This document shows, piece by piece, positions 45,282 to 54,021 of a stretch of DNA of 64,000 nucleotides. The notes below the pieces were generated by a model. It was not told the DNA's origin. It did not search any database and was given only the letters and a program-made list of their open reading frames with translations. The position numbers and the translations under genes were made by a program. How positions within the stretch are numbered: the stretch's first letter is position 1; each line of letters starts with the position of its first letter. The DNA is taken from positions 4,216,001-4,280,000 of the forward strand of contig NZ_BIFS01000001.1 in assembly GCF_003967555.1 (NCBI RefSeq), written 5' to 3'. The DNA comes from Dictyobacter kobayashii (GTDB taxonomy: Bacteria > Chloroflexota > Ktedonobacteria > Ktedonobacterales > Ktedonobacteraceae).

Positions 45282-45315
45282 CATCCATGAAGAAGCCTTA
45301 ACTTCTTCATGGATG
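45282..45315 (-). terminator. hairpin across the end of GT9 copy 2
   Basis: A perfect 14-bp stem (45282-45295 with 45302-45315, 6-base loop) spans the stop codon of GT9 copy 2 (45307-45309). There is no T run after it, so it may stabilise mRNA or tune expression within the operon more than terminate it. Confidence 0.5.
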
Positions 45316-46536
45316 TGGTTGCTCGGCGACACTACCTGTCAGGGCCTGAATCGCCTGTTCAACTTGTTGATCTGAGATCAGGCGCACACAGGGATGGACG
45401 GCTAGCTCTTCGGCCGTAAAATCTAAGCGTCCACAAGGAATGGCTGGACATCCAGGACACGGTTGGGTGGCAGCCAATACACGATGACGCTCCGGGGCTC
45501 CCCATGGCCCAAAGATATGAGTATCGGTTGGACCGAACAGGCGCAAGGAAGGGGTATCCTGGGCCGCGGCCATATGGAGCGGACCATTATCGACACCCAG
45601 CACCAGGTTAGCGCGTGCAATGAGCGCCGCCAGTTGCCCTACCGTCATCTCTGTGAGCAGTAGCGCTTTCCCTTGTAGCGGACCAGCAATCTCCTCGATC
45701 ATTGGCCGTTCTGTTTTGCTACCGGTGAAAATAATATGCGCCGGGGTTGGTGTGAGTGTACCATTGGCCAGCAGCTGTGCTACATGGGTCCAGCCATCGT
45801 TCCTCCATAACTTTACCGCGCCCCCGGTCCCTGCATGGATAATTACCACTGGATTTCCAGTAGTCATCTCTGCTTCGCGTAAGCGCTCATCGGCCCATGT
45901 CAGCTCATCTTCATGTGGCTTAAAGTAGAGAGGATAGCGAGCAGGAGTATGGGGCTCGACCAGAGCGGGTTTACCCAGTGCTTGCAGGGCCGCGCTACTG
46001 AGGCGCAGATTGGAGACGGTGGCGTGTTCAGTCATTGGAAATGATAATGCCTGGGTCAGAAAGGGAGCGGTAAGCTCGGTGGCATAGCCAATGCGTCTGG
46101 GAATGCCCGCCAGGTAGAGCAGTGCCGCGCCCCACCAGAAATCAGGGCGCAGGTTGATGGCGAGATCATAATCATTTTTTTTGAGCTGTTCAGCGGTGCG
46201 AAAGAGGAGCTTATAAGGGTCCAGCGCCTTCTGTGGAGCGCGCTGGAAGCCTGGAAATGGGCAGGTAAGCAGGCGATTGACGGCTGGATGGCGGGCTATG
46301 ACCTCGCTCGACCAGGGTCCAACCATCATCGTAATCTGGGCATCGGGTAGCTGCTCTTTGATGGCCTCTAATATCGGTGTGGTCATCAGCAGGTCGCCCA
46401 GATGGTCAGGCCGCACGAGTAAAATGCGTGTCGTCTGTCCCGCTTGCGGCAAGGAGCGCCGACTGGCTTTTTTCGCCCGGCTACTGCCATAGACATGTAC
46501 AAACATCAGAATAAGGGAGCGCAGCAGGCTCTTCAT
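45307..46536 (-). CDS. glycosyltransferase family 9, copy 2
   Basis: A 409-residue GT9 protein. An N-terminal segment (LLRSLILMFVHVYG) precedes the core signature RILLVRPDHLGDLLMTTPILEAI. The donor half has VVIIHAGTGGAVKLWRNDGW and ANLVLGVDNGPLHMAAAQD. Cys residues near the end (CPGCPAIPCG...HPC) repeat the pattern seen in the other copies. It shares an ATGA overlap (46533-46536) with the upstream GT9 gene, so the two are translationally coupled. Confidence 0.87.
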   Translation of the reverse strand: MKSLLRSLILMFVHVYGSSRAKKASRRSLPQAGQTTRILLVRPDHLGDLLMTTPILEAIKEQLPDAQITMMVGPWSSEVIARHPAVNRLLTCPFPGFQRAPQKALDPYKLLFRTAEQLKKNDYDLAINLRPDFWWGAALLYLAGIPRRIGYATELTAPFLTQALSFPMTEHATVSNLRLSSAALQALGKPALVEPHTPARYPLYFKPHEDELTWADERLREAEMTTGNPVVIIHAGTGGAVKLWRNDGWTHVAQLLANGTLTPTPAHIIFTGSKTERPMIEEIAGPLQGKALLLTEMTVGQLAALIARANLVLGVDNGPLHMAAAQDTPSLRLFGPTDTHIFGPWGAPERHRVLAATQPCPGCPAIPCGRLDFTAEELAVHPCVRLISDQQVEQAIQALTGSVAEQPHP

Positions 46537-47672
46537 GGACGTACCTCCTGCTGATGGGCATCAGGGATCAGGCGCAGCAGAGCTTGCCATACCTCATCTA
46601 CTGTCACGGATTGCATACAGGTACAGTTCGCGCAGGGCTGCATCTTTCCCAGGAAGAAGCAAGGCTGTCCCGTTGGATGACGCCAGAGCGCAATGTGCTG
46701 TGGATCATCCAGGGGATAGGGGCCATATTCTGCCGGGCTGGTTGGACCGAAGATGGCGATGACCGGGGTACCAACCGCTGCCGCCAGGTGCATAGGGCTA
46801 CTATCATTCCCAATAAACAGGTTGCAGGCTTCAACTTGAGCTGCCGATTCTCCAAAGCTCGTTTTGCCTGCCAGGTTAGCCACCATCTCAGTCGGAACGC
46901 CTTGCAGGCCATCAATTAAGGTCTGGTTCAGCGCTTTATCGCTCTCCCCACCAATGAGCAGCACCTGCATACCTAACTCCGTGATGATCCGTTGTGTCAG
47001 ATCTCGATAGCGCTCAATGGGCCAGCGTTTCGCTGTTAGCTCCATGCCGGGATTACTACCGCCGCCTGGGAAGACAGCCACCTGTTGATGATCAGATACA
47101 TAAATAGATTGGCGCTCATGTTCGGTTGGCACAAAGCGCATATGAGGATGATCGATATGCAGTCCAATCGACCGGGCCAGATCCAGGTAGATTTCCGCCT
47201 GGTGTTGTAGCTGAGATCGATCAGCCGAGACGGCTACACGATCCGTCAGCGAGAAGCCACGTCCCAGGCTGTCTGGTCCTACGCGGCGTGGTATGCCCGC
47301 CAACCATGGTAGCAAAGTTAGCATAGGCGAACGATCCAGTACAAATGCCAGATCATAGTGTTGCTGGCGTAGCTGCCTGGCCAGTTTCAGATAGTCTTTT
47401 AAAGTGTAGCGATTGGGAATGCCAATGCTACCGCAGTCAATAATCTCATCAACGGCCGGGTGATGTTCAGCAATTGTCTTAGACCATGTGCCGGTAATAT
47501 AAGTAATTTTTGCTGTAGGATAATTTGCTCGGATAACTTCAAGCAGGGGAGTGGTCATAATCACGTCCCCGATGCAGCAAGGCTTGATCAGCATAATTGA
47601 TCGCGGCTGCTGCCGTGCCCGTTTTGTGAACGGCCTGCTGATCGCGTTGAACAGCATAAACAGCAGCCGCAA
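46533..47672 (-). CDS. glycosyltransferase family 9, copy 1
   Basis: A 379-residue GT9 protein, the first of the four in transcription order. Its core signature is SIMLIKPCCIGDVIMTTPLLEVIRA; the donor half has VAVFPGGGSNPGMELTAKRW and CNLFIGNDSSPMHLAAAVGTPVIAIF. Cys cluster: QPCFFLGKMQPCANCTC. The family moves heptose or related sugars from ADP or GDP donors. The four paralogues differ enough that each probably adds a different sugar to one glycan. It ends in an ATGA overlap with copy 2. Confidence 0.87.
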   Translation of the reverse strand: MRLLFMLFNAISRPFTKRARQQPRSIMLIKPCCIGDVIMTTPLLEVIRANYPTAKITYITGTWSKTIAEHHPAVDEIIDCGSIGIPNRYTLKDYLKLARQLRQQHYDLAFVLDRSPMLTLLPWLAGIPRRVGPDSLGRGFSLTDRVAVSADRSQLQHQAEIYLDLARSIGLHIDHPHMRFVPTEHERQSIYVSDHQQVAVFPGGGSNPGMELTAKRWPIERYRDLTQRIITELGMQVLLIGGESDKALNQTLIDGLQGVPTEMVANLAGKTSFGESAAQVEACNLFIGNDSSPMHLAAAVGTPVIAIFGPTSPAEYGPYPLDDPQHIALWRHPTGQPCFFLGKMQPCANCTCMQSVTVDEVWQALLRLIPDAHQQEVRP

Positions 47673-47713
47673 ACCGCTACAGAGTGTGGTAATAAGTTGT
47701 TGACGCAGAACTA

Positions 47714-48490
47714 TTATCCTCTATCTTTCTCAGAGAAGCCCGTATCGGTAGCAGAGGGTGAATCCTCAACAAGCACTATGGTCTCATCTTCCGGCTGATT
47801 TGGATGGAGTATAGCTGATGCTGATGAGGATGAAGTGCCTCGCGTTGTTGGAAGATGTTCAGCCTTAGATTGTTGGAGTGCTCTGCCACAGGTAGGGCAA
47901 TAGAGATCATCGGGTTGGGTTGCTTTCCCACAGTCTGGACACAATGGCGAACCGATCTGAGCAGGCTGGCGTATCGCCTCGGCTGCTGGATCTATCTTGT
48001 CTGCTTCGGTAAAGACCTGTGGCGCTTCCACTTCCATTATCATAGTCTCCTGCGAATGGATTGTCAAAGGTTCCATACCAGGTGGTGGGGGAGGGATAAT
48101 CGGAACCGTAGGTTCTACAAATGTAGAGGTGTATGGTGGTGGCGCGTACTGCGTTGCGTCAACTTCACCTGGTTGGGGAGTATGGGTTTCCTGCGCTCCT
48201 GTTGGTGGCGTAGCTGGCCCCTGGTTCTGGAGCGCCTGAAGTTCATGCTGAGCTTGCGATAATTGTTGATGAGAATTGAAAAGATCCTGACACGGTGTCA
48301 GTAATTCATTCTGCGTCAGAAGACCCGCTGCATATAGTCCCATCACTTTTTGCAACAAATCTTGTTCCTGAGTAGTAATCTGGCGTCCAAGTTGCTCAAT
48401 CTGTGAGCGTGTCCGTTGGATTTTCGCAATGCGTCCTGCTCCATGGGAAGCTTTCTCAAGACTTCGGTGAACTGAATCCCAGATGTTCAT
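47714..48490 (-). CDS. coiled-coil protein with C-terminal zinc ribbon
   Basis: A 258-residue protein from the ATG at 48490 (GAGAGG 6 bases upstream). Residues 10-95 form a coiled coil (RIAKIQRTRSQIEQLGRQIT through SQAQHELQALQNQ). A Pro/Gln/Thr-rich spacer follows, then a zinc ribbon (CPDCGKATQPDDLYCPTCG, about 190-210) and an acidic tail (ETIVLVEDSPS). The combination suggests a scaffold or partner-binding protein. It lies between ispE and the GT9 genes on the same strand. Function unknown. Confidence 0.65.
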   Translation of the reverse strand: MNIWDSVHRSLEKASHGAGRIAKIQRTRSQIEQLGRQITTQEQDLLQKVMGLYAAGLLTQNELLTPCQDLFNSHQQLSQAQHELQALQNQGPATPPTGAQETHTPQPGEVDATQYAPPPYTSTFVEPTVPIIPPPPPGMEPLTIHSQETMIMEVEAPQVFTEADKIDPAAEAIRQPAQIGSPLCPDCGKATQPDDLYCPTCGRALQQSKAEHLPTTRGTSSSSASAILHPNQPEDETIVLVEDSPSATDTGFSEKDRG

Positions 48491-48568
48491 CGCGGCCCTC
48501 TCTTTTCCTGCGCTTCTCAACTACATCCTGTAAAATGCCGGGTATTTATTAGTAACTCAACGTTCCTG

Positions 48569-49561
48569 TTAGAAATACGCTATTTCGGTGTTGTCTGTTG
48601 TAATTGCCCGCGTAAGATATACTTCGTAGCCCTGTTTCTGTAGTTGATATTGTGTTTTCGCCGCTTCTGGAAGTGTCGCAAAGGTAGTGAAGAGGGTCGG
48701 GCCGCTACCCGAAAGTCGTACAAAGTGGGCGCCGGCTTGCAGCATAGCTGCGCGGGCCTGTGCAACCTCACTATATTGTTCCAGGACGCCACGTTCCAGG
48801 CCATTATAGAGGTCGGTAGGGAGTAGCTCGCTTTTGGTTTGTAGAGCGGTCTGGGCTGCCTGGCTCCAGGAACCATTGCTGTGATCTGTAGCTGTCAGCT
48901 TGCGAAAAACGGTCGCAGTTGAGACCCCGATGGCTGGTTTGAGCAGTAGCAGCCAGCGCATGGCAGCGGGCCAATGGGGTGCCAAGGGCGTAATCCGCTC
49001 ACCACGTCCTTCGCAGAGGGCCAGGCCACCGGACAGAAAGAAAGGCACATCCGAACCAAGGGCGGAAGCCATTTCCCAGAGATCATGCATTGAGAGTGGT
49101 AATTGCCACCACTGCTGCAGAGCCAGTAATGTGGCCGCAGCGTTACTACTGCCACCGCCCAGACCTGCCGCGACCGGAATGCGTTTGTTGAGCTCGATCG
49201 TCAGACCTTGTGTCAGTCCCAGTTTCTGGCGAATAGCCTGTGCCGCGCGCACGACCAGATTCTGCTCATTGCTGAGCTCAGGGCGATTGCACACCATGCT
49301 CACCCTATCTTCATCGAGCAGCGAAAAGCAGAGCGTATCATAGAGGTCGATGGTTTGCATGATTGTCGCCAGCTCATGATATCCATCAGGGCGCTTTTGC
49401 AGTACATCCAGGGTCAGGTTAATTTTTGCATAAGAACGGGTAAAGTGAATTCTATCAATAGCTTCGGGTGACCGAGAGGCAGTGGTTAAACTATGATCAG
49501 AAACGGCCTGGCTTGACCCAACGCCATCCGCAACGTGGTCTACATGATCATCTTTTGTCAT
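48569..49561 (-). CDS. ispE: 4-diphosphocytidyl-2-C-methyl-D-erythritol kinase
   Basis: Phosphorylates CDP-ME with ATP in the MEP isoprenoid pathway. The 330-residue product has an extra N-terminus of about 40 residues, then SYAKINLTLDVLQKRPDGYHEL, the classical IspE opening with the catalytic Lys. The GHMP ATP loop is PVAAGLGGGSSNAAATLLAL (about 130-150), and a third motif is RLSGSGPTLFTTF. Asp in VPFFLSGG-flanking GSDVPF is the catalytic base. ispD and ispF are on the same strand 7-8 kb away, not in one operon. An ATG further in could be the true start, since the first 38 residues are polar and poorly conserved in the family. Confidence 0.92.
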   Translation of the reverse strand: MTKDDHVDHVADGVGSSQAVSDHSLTTASRSPEAIDRIHFTRSYAKINLTLDVLQKRPDGYHELATIMQTIDLYDTLCFSLLDEDRVSMVCNRPELSNEQNLVVRAAQAIRQKLGLTQGLTIELNKRIPVAAGLGGGSSNAAATLLALQQWWQLPLSMHDLWEMASALGSDVPFFLSGGLALCEGRGERITPLAPHWPAAMRWLLLLKPAIGVSTATVFRKLTATDHSNGSWSQAAQTALQTKSELLPTDLYNGLERGVLEQYSEVAQARAAMLQAGAHFVRLSGSGPTLFTTFATLPEAAKTQYQLQKQGYEVYLTRAITTDNTEIAYF

Positions 49562-49883
49562 GATAGATTTATGAACTCCATCTCTTTGGCATATGGCTGC
49601 TCTAGCTTGTTTGAAGGATGCTCCGCCATATTGATTTCTGTGTGCATTGTGCCTAGAAAAGCTAGAATTGTCAAGCTCAATATATTACTGCCAGTCCTTT
49701 CCAATCCTCGGGCGCAGGCGTAGTGGGTGTGACAGGTGGGCCAATCTCGCAAGCAGGCACATAGCCTAAAACTACCTGCCTTTAGAATATTTTTAAGCCT
49801 CATGATATACTGTAGGGTGTGCATACGTGAATATTGCGTTGCCGCTCCTGTATTTTCTTTTGCGACAAATGTTGGTAGGTAAG
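49562..49883. other. intergenic region between divergent genes
   Basis: About 320 bases between ispE and the glycoside-hydrolase-like gene. Open frames here lack ribosome sites. It probably holds both promoters. Nothing else recognised. Confidence 0.4.
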
Positions 49884-50861
49884 ATGGATATAACAGTTGC
49901 ATATTTCCACCCATTGTTTCATCCAGAATCCGTAAAGCGAGATTTCGAGCAGATTCGTGCTTCCGGCGCGAATAGCATTGTTTATGCTATGCATGAACAA
50001 GAAGAGCAGCGCTGGCCGCGAGATTTTGAGCGCGGACTACGAATTGCTCAGGATGCAGAGTTGAAAGTCCACTTGAGCCTGGGTCGCTTTGGTAATCTCT
50101 TTGCAGGCCCTACATACATGCCAAGCTGGTATACCTTCCGGCATCCACAGTCCCTGGTCAAAGACCGTCATGGTCGCGCGCACGATATGACCTGTTTTAA
50201 CCATGAGGCGTTTCGCTCGTGGCTATTTAGCGAAGTCGAATACTATCTGACCACTTACCCTCTCAATGGTATTTTAATTGACGAGCCACGCGTGCCTGAT
50301 ATTACCTGCTTTTGTTCGGTTTGTCGCGCCCTCTGCCCTGACATCACAGATCTACAGCATTTTCGCCGGCGCTCCATGGTTGATTTCCTGAATGAACTCT
50401 TTTCTTGCGTTAAGCGCGCGAATAGCCAGGCAAAGACAAGTATTGTTTTGTTGCCACAGGATCTTAACCTGATCGAAGAGTTGGCGACCGTTCCAGCACT
50501 AGATACCATTGGTTGTCATCTATTCTGGCAACTGCTGGGGGAGGATGTTGCGATGGTTGAAACCTGGGGACATCAGGTTGTCGATGCCGTCAAACAGCAT
50601 GGCAAGCGCAGCCAGCTCTGGCTGCAGAATTTTAATCTGGACGAAACTGATGAACCGATGCTGGCATCGGCCTTCTCGGGCCTGTTAAGTGCCGAACCAG
50701 ATGATATTGCCTGCTATTATTTCTGGCGCAACAATGCCAATCCTGAGCAGGTCTGGCAACAGACACGTGGCTTACTACGTCGTATTCCCCGGCGCCAGCT
50801 CTTCTGGCAGACGTCGCCACGTATCCCTGTAACCAACATTGCGGGCACGGAGAGTTCATAG
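49884..50861 (+). CDS. putative glycoside-hydrolase-like TIM-barrel protein
   Basis: A 325-residue protein from the ATG at 49884 (GGTAGGTAAG upstream). It begins MDITVAYFHPLFHP; the pattern of strands and helices suggests a TIM barrel. GILIDEPRVPDITCFCSVCR, with its acidic DE pair and CxCxxC motif, resembles the acid/base strand and Cys motif of several hypothetical glycosyl hydrolase families. Later strands carry aromatic residues (QLWLQNFNL, CYYFWRNN). I cannot assign a CAZy family. No signal peptide, so it may act on internal sugars. Single gene with its own terminator. Confidence 0.55.
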   Translation: MDITVAYFHPLFHPESVKRDFEQIRASGANSIVYAMHEQEEQRWPRDFERGLRIAQDAELKVHLSLGRFGNLFAGPTYMPSWYTFRHPQSLVKDRHGRAHDMTCFNHEAFRSWLFSEVEYYLTTYPLNGILIDEPRVPDITCFCSVCRALCPDITDLQHFRRRSMVDFLNELFSCVKRANSQAKTSIVLLPQDLNLIEELATVPALDTIGCHLFWQLLGEDVAMVETWGHQVVDAVKQHGKRSQLWLQNFNLDETDEPMLASAFSGLLSAEPDDIACYYFWRNNANPEQVWQQTRGLLRRIPRRQLFWQTSPRIPVTNIAGTESS

Positions 50862-50885
50862 TCTTTCGTGTGTTATCGCCCCGAC

Positions 50886-50930
50886 AAAACAAAAGAGAGA
50901 CAGGCACTGGTTGCTGTCTCCCTTGTTTTT
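50886..50930. terminator. bidirectional terminator between convergent genes
   Basis: AAAACAA plus GAGACAG on the left pair with CTGTCTC and TTGTTTT on the right, with a small internal bulge; T6 follows on the plus strand. It separates the TIM-barrel gene from the convergent 50955-51752 gene. Confidence 0.75.
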
Positions 50931-50954
50931 TATGCTGCCTGGCTGGTAACAGAT

Positions 50955-51752
50955 TTATTTGCGACCAGCTGATGGTAGCGAAGGCGCATCTTTATCGCTC
51001 TCATCCTGATGAACTTTTTCCAGCAGTTCGCGAAGATTCTTAATCTGCTGACGTGTGGTATCACCACTATCCTTAGCCGCCAGAATAACTGCCTGGATGC
51101 CCAGCGTATTGACTGTATAGGCATCTTCCTCGGTGAGGGTACCATTGACATAGATGAAAGCAGGAAAGCGTACCGCCTCGCGGACCGCACGATAATCGAG
51201 AATTTCCTCGATCGTCATGGTGCCTACTTTCTCGCTTAAGTCGAAATCTAGCAGGACTGCGGCAATATGTTCAAAGGCGGTTAGATTGCGGATATAGAGA
51301 GGATAGCTCTCTTCTTTACGCATTGGAACAACAATTACCTTCTCCAGATCCTTTGTCTCCAGTGCCAGTAAGCGAGCTGGAGCATTGAAAGGCAGAATAA
51401 TATATTGGACGCCCAGCTCTTTTAATTTTTTCAGGCTCTCCGATGTCAGGCTTTCCAGATCGCCGCTGATATGCAGACCCGTCACCGTATTTTCTTTCTG
51501 GGACCTGGCGGCCTCAACCTCTTGCTTCAGGGTATCAAGCTGGGCTGTATCTCCCCCATCCCAGTTGAAAAGGATACCATCGGCGCCAGCTTTTAAAGCA
51601 GCTTCTGCGCTTCCAGCAGCAATCTGTTCCAGCTCAACGACGAGAGCCGCAGCACGGGCCTTTGTCTCATGCCGATTTTTGCCCAGGAAGCCCATACCAC
51701 CACCGCTTTGCGCGCGATGTGCCTGCGTAAACAAATCTTGCAGTTTAGCCAT
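50955..51752 (-). CDS. conserved TIM-barrel-like protein of unknown function
   Basis: A 265-residue protein after GGAGAGAGAGT. Repeating strand-helix units (ALVVELEQIAAGSAEAALKA, GADGILFNWDG, VTGLHISGD, VQYIILPF, KVIVVPM, AAVLLDFD, AFIYVNG, IQAVILAA) give eight strands, as in a TIM barrel. The phosphate-binding-type end IQAVILAAKDSGDTT is suggestive but not diagnostic. The tail is charged. No family name recognised; the form suggests a soluble enzyme or a barrel that has lost activity. Confidence 0.55.
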   Translation of the reverse strand: MAKLQDLFTQAHRAQSGGGMGFLGKNRHETKARAAALVVELEQIAAGSAEAALKAGADGILFNWDGGDTAQLDTLKQEVEAARSQKENTVTGLHISGDLESLTSESLKKLKELGVQYIILPFNAPARLLALETKDLEKVIVVPMRKEESYPLYIRNLTAFEHIAAVLLDFDLSEKVGTMTIEEILDYRAVREAVRFPAFIYVNGTLTEEDAYTVNTLGIQAVILAAKDSGDTTRQQIKNLRELLEKVHQDESDKDAPSLPSAGRK

Positions 51753-52141
51753 TCCTACTCTCTCTCCTTATCACGAAACGAGTTTGATGATATCGACTCG
51801 CATATGCATATGGACAAGTATCGTATTGATACGACCCCGGTTATAGCGTCTTCCTCTGACCCTATAATGAGAGCGTAACTATACCTGTTGGGTAGTAACC
51901 TTCAAGGGAACGTGCATAAAGCACGAACGTTAGTCCATTATAGCACTTTCTAAGAAAAAAGGCGGAGGTCATCTGGCACAAGATCTCTGCCAGCCTACTG
52001 CGTATAATCTTGTCAAACATATAACTGTATGTACTAGTCAACTTGCATCTATTGCATGTATCTATTATACTGGCAACAACTCTAGTAAGGAAAACAGGTA
52101 AGTCGCTACTTTAGCAAATGAATAGGTGTGGGAAGTGTGTT
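51753..52141. other. intergenic region
   Basis: About 390 bases between divergent genes. A small hairpin (CGTGC/GCACG, about 51911-51926) and a CGTATTGATACG palindrome (about 51823-51834) are present. No riboswitch class recognised, no gene. Confidence 0.35.
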
Positions 52142-53012
52142 ATGTTGCAAGAAGCTGTTGATGAATTCGTTACCTCGCTTGCCAATGGGGAAGTAGAACG
52201 TAGTAGTGGGAGCCACAATACTATTATGGCCTATCGCAATGATTTAGGTCAGCTATGCAGCCATATGATGGCCCTGAAGATCACTACCTGGTTATATGTA
52301 ACCCATGATCATTTAGCTAATTATATCCAGCAATTGCGTGATGCGCAGGTATATCGCCCTACCACGATTGCCCGTAAGCTGGCCGCGTATAAGTCATTTT
52401 TTCGCTATCTCTGCCAGAAAGGTCTGTTAGACCGCGATCCATCGGCAGGGTTTTGCTCCCGCCTATTGAAAGGGATCTGCCCCAGGTGATGAGTGCTGAA
52501 CAGGTGCAGACCATTTTTCAATTGGTCGAGAACGATACCCCATGGGAATGCGCGATCTGGCCATGCTCCATCTCCTCTATGCGACTGGTATTCGTACTTC
52601 TGAACTGGTCTCGCTGGACGTTGATGACTTTTGTGCGCAAGATGCTGTTATCAAATGTGCTGGTGCGCGTGGCAATGTGCGCCTTTTACCGCTTACATCT
52701 GCCGCGATGAATGTGCTTGAGCTTTATCTGGCGCGTGCCCGTCCCCATTGCACGCGCCATGCCAATGAGCAGGCCTTGTTTTTGAATCATCACGGTGATC
52801 GCCTGACACGGCAGGGTTTCTGGTTAATCATCAAAGGATATGCGCGCCGGGCTGGTATTGAGGATCTGACGCCGCATAAGTTGCGCCATTCCTTCGCTAT
52901 GCTCATGCTTGATAGTGGTATGGACCTTGGCTCCGTTCAAGAATTATTGGGACATGCGCATATTTCGACCACCCAGTTTTATTGTCAGCTGGTCAGTACC
53001 CAGGGCAAATAA
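52142..53012 (+). CDS. tyrosine recombinase (XerC/XerD-like), two frameshifts
   Basis: Cuts and rejoins DNA at specific sites, through a Tyr-DNA bond. Three frames must be joined. The N-terminal SAM-like domain (LQEAVDEFVTSL, HNTIMAYRNDL, YKSFFRYLCQKGLL) is joined to the linker at the T4 run (52451-52454), and the linker to the catalytic domain at the C4 run (52538-52541), each needing one more base. The result is about 290 residues, normal for Xer. Catalytic residues: Arg in ATGIRTSEL, HxxR in HKLRHSF, His in LLGHAHIS, Tyr in TTQFY. The beta-hairpin Lys is not evident (GARGNVRLLPL). No mobile element surrounds it, so a chromosomal Xer-type role is plausible. Start at 52142 or 52118. Confidence 0.75.
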
Positions 53013-53077
53013 TATATAGTTTTATGCCCTCCTTGTGTGCTATCCTGTAGCCATTATGTAAAGGAGGCAATGAAATT

Positions 53078-53917
53078 ATGCTTTATGATCAGGCACTGGA
53101 AGCCGCGCAGGCGATTCGGCAACATAGCGATGTTAAGCCTGCGCTGGCGATCATCCTGGGGTCAGGGCTGGGCGACCTCGCCACTGAGATCCGTGACGCA
53201 GTGGCGCTACCATATAGCGAGATTCCGCATTTCGCGCAATCAACGGTGGTTGGGCATGCTGGCCGACTCTTGATTGGAACCCTGGCCGGAGTGCCTGTGG
53301 TTGCCATGCAGGGCCGTTTCCATTTCTATGAGGGGCATCCGGTGCAGCTGACCACTTTGCCTGTACGTGTGATGCGCCTGTTGGGCGCAGAGACGCTGCT
53401 TGTCAGCAATGCGGCCGGGGGAGTCAATCCAGCCTATCAACCAGGACACTTTATGCTCTTGCGTGACCATATTTATATGCCGGGCCTGGCCGGAGCCAGT
53501 CCGCTGGTGGGACCCCACGATGAGCGACTGGGCGAGCGCTTCCCAGCGGTTGGTAAAGCCTATGACGCTGAGCTACGTACACTGGCGCAGCAGGTGGCGA
53601 GACGCCATCCAGAAATTACCCTTCACGAAGGTGTTTATACTATGGTGGCTGGACCCAGCTACGAAACGTCGGCCGAGCTGAACTTCTTACGCATGATTGG
53701 AACCGATGCGGTGGGTATGTCTACCGCTCCCGAAACCATTGTTGCGCGCCAGGTTGGTATGCGTGTGCTGGGTATCAGCCTGATCACCAATAGCGCCACC
53801 GGCAACGAAACCGCCGAGGTCAATCATGCCGAGGTCCTCTCCACCGCAGATGCTGTCCGCACCAAATTTGCCCAACTTGTGATGGGCATCGTTGAGGGCA
53901 TTGGTGCACAGATTTAA
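53078..53917 (+). CDS. purine nucleoside phosphorylase (trimeric type)
   Basis: Cleaves inosine and guanosine with phosphate to give base and ribose-1-phosphate, for purine salvage. The 279-residue length and motifs match the trimeric PNP/MTAP family: ILGSGLGDLA, GHAGRLLIG, GRFHFYEGH, the central SNAAGGVNP, GPSYETSAEL, DAVGMSTAPETIVAR and the catalytic Asn in LITNSATG. AAGGAGG lies 10 bases before the ATG. It starts 65 bases after the recombinase on the same strand and ends at a clear terminator. Symbols used for this type vary (punA, pnp, deoD), so none is given. Confidence 0.92.
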   Translation: MLYDQALEAAQAIRQHSDVKPALAIILGSGLGDLATEIRDAVALPYSEIPHFAQSTVVGHAGRLLIGTLAGVPVVAMQGRFHFYEGHPVQLTTLPVRVMRLLGAETLLVSNAAGGVNPAYQPGHFMLLRDHIYMPGLAGASPLVGPHDERLGERFPAVGKAYDAELRTLAQQVARRHPEITLHEGVYTMVAGPSYETSAELNFLRMIGTDAVGMSTAPETIVARQVGMRVLGISLITNSATGNETAEVNHAEVLSTADAVRTKFAQLVMGIVEGIGAQI

Positions 53918-53942
53918 GTTGAGATGTGTAGTTCATGTTCTA

Positions 53943-53981
53943 AAAAGAAGCACTGACCTTATTCTGGTCAGTGCTTCTTTT
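53943..53981. terminator. rho-independent terminator
   Basis: A perfect 16-bp stem (53943-53958 with 53966-53981, loop TTATTCT) with A4 and T4 at its ends. It serves the phosphorylase on the plus strand and can serve the convergent 54022-54690 gene. Confidence 0.85.
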
Positions 53982-54021
53982 GTTGGAGCCAATGGTGGAA
54001 TGCTTCTCTAATCGCCAGCGG

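Noticed and set aside
51880..52000. Riboswitch upstream of the 50955-51752 gene
   Set aside because: A short hairpin is present but no conserved riboswitch core could be matched, and there is no ligand-related gene.
1077..53012. Programmed frameshifting in the split genes
   Set aside because: There is no shared slippery heptamer or downstream pseudoknot, the genes are unrelated and the shifts are in plain homopolymers. Sequencing error explains them better.
52142..53012. Integrase of a prophage or genomic island
   Set aside because: No phage genes, attachment repeats or tRNA nearby; the neighbours are housekeeping genes.
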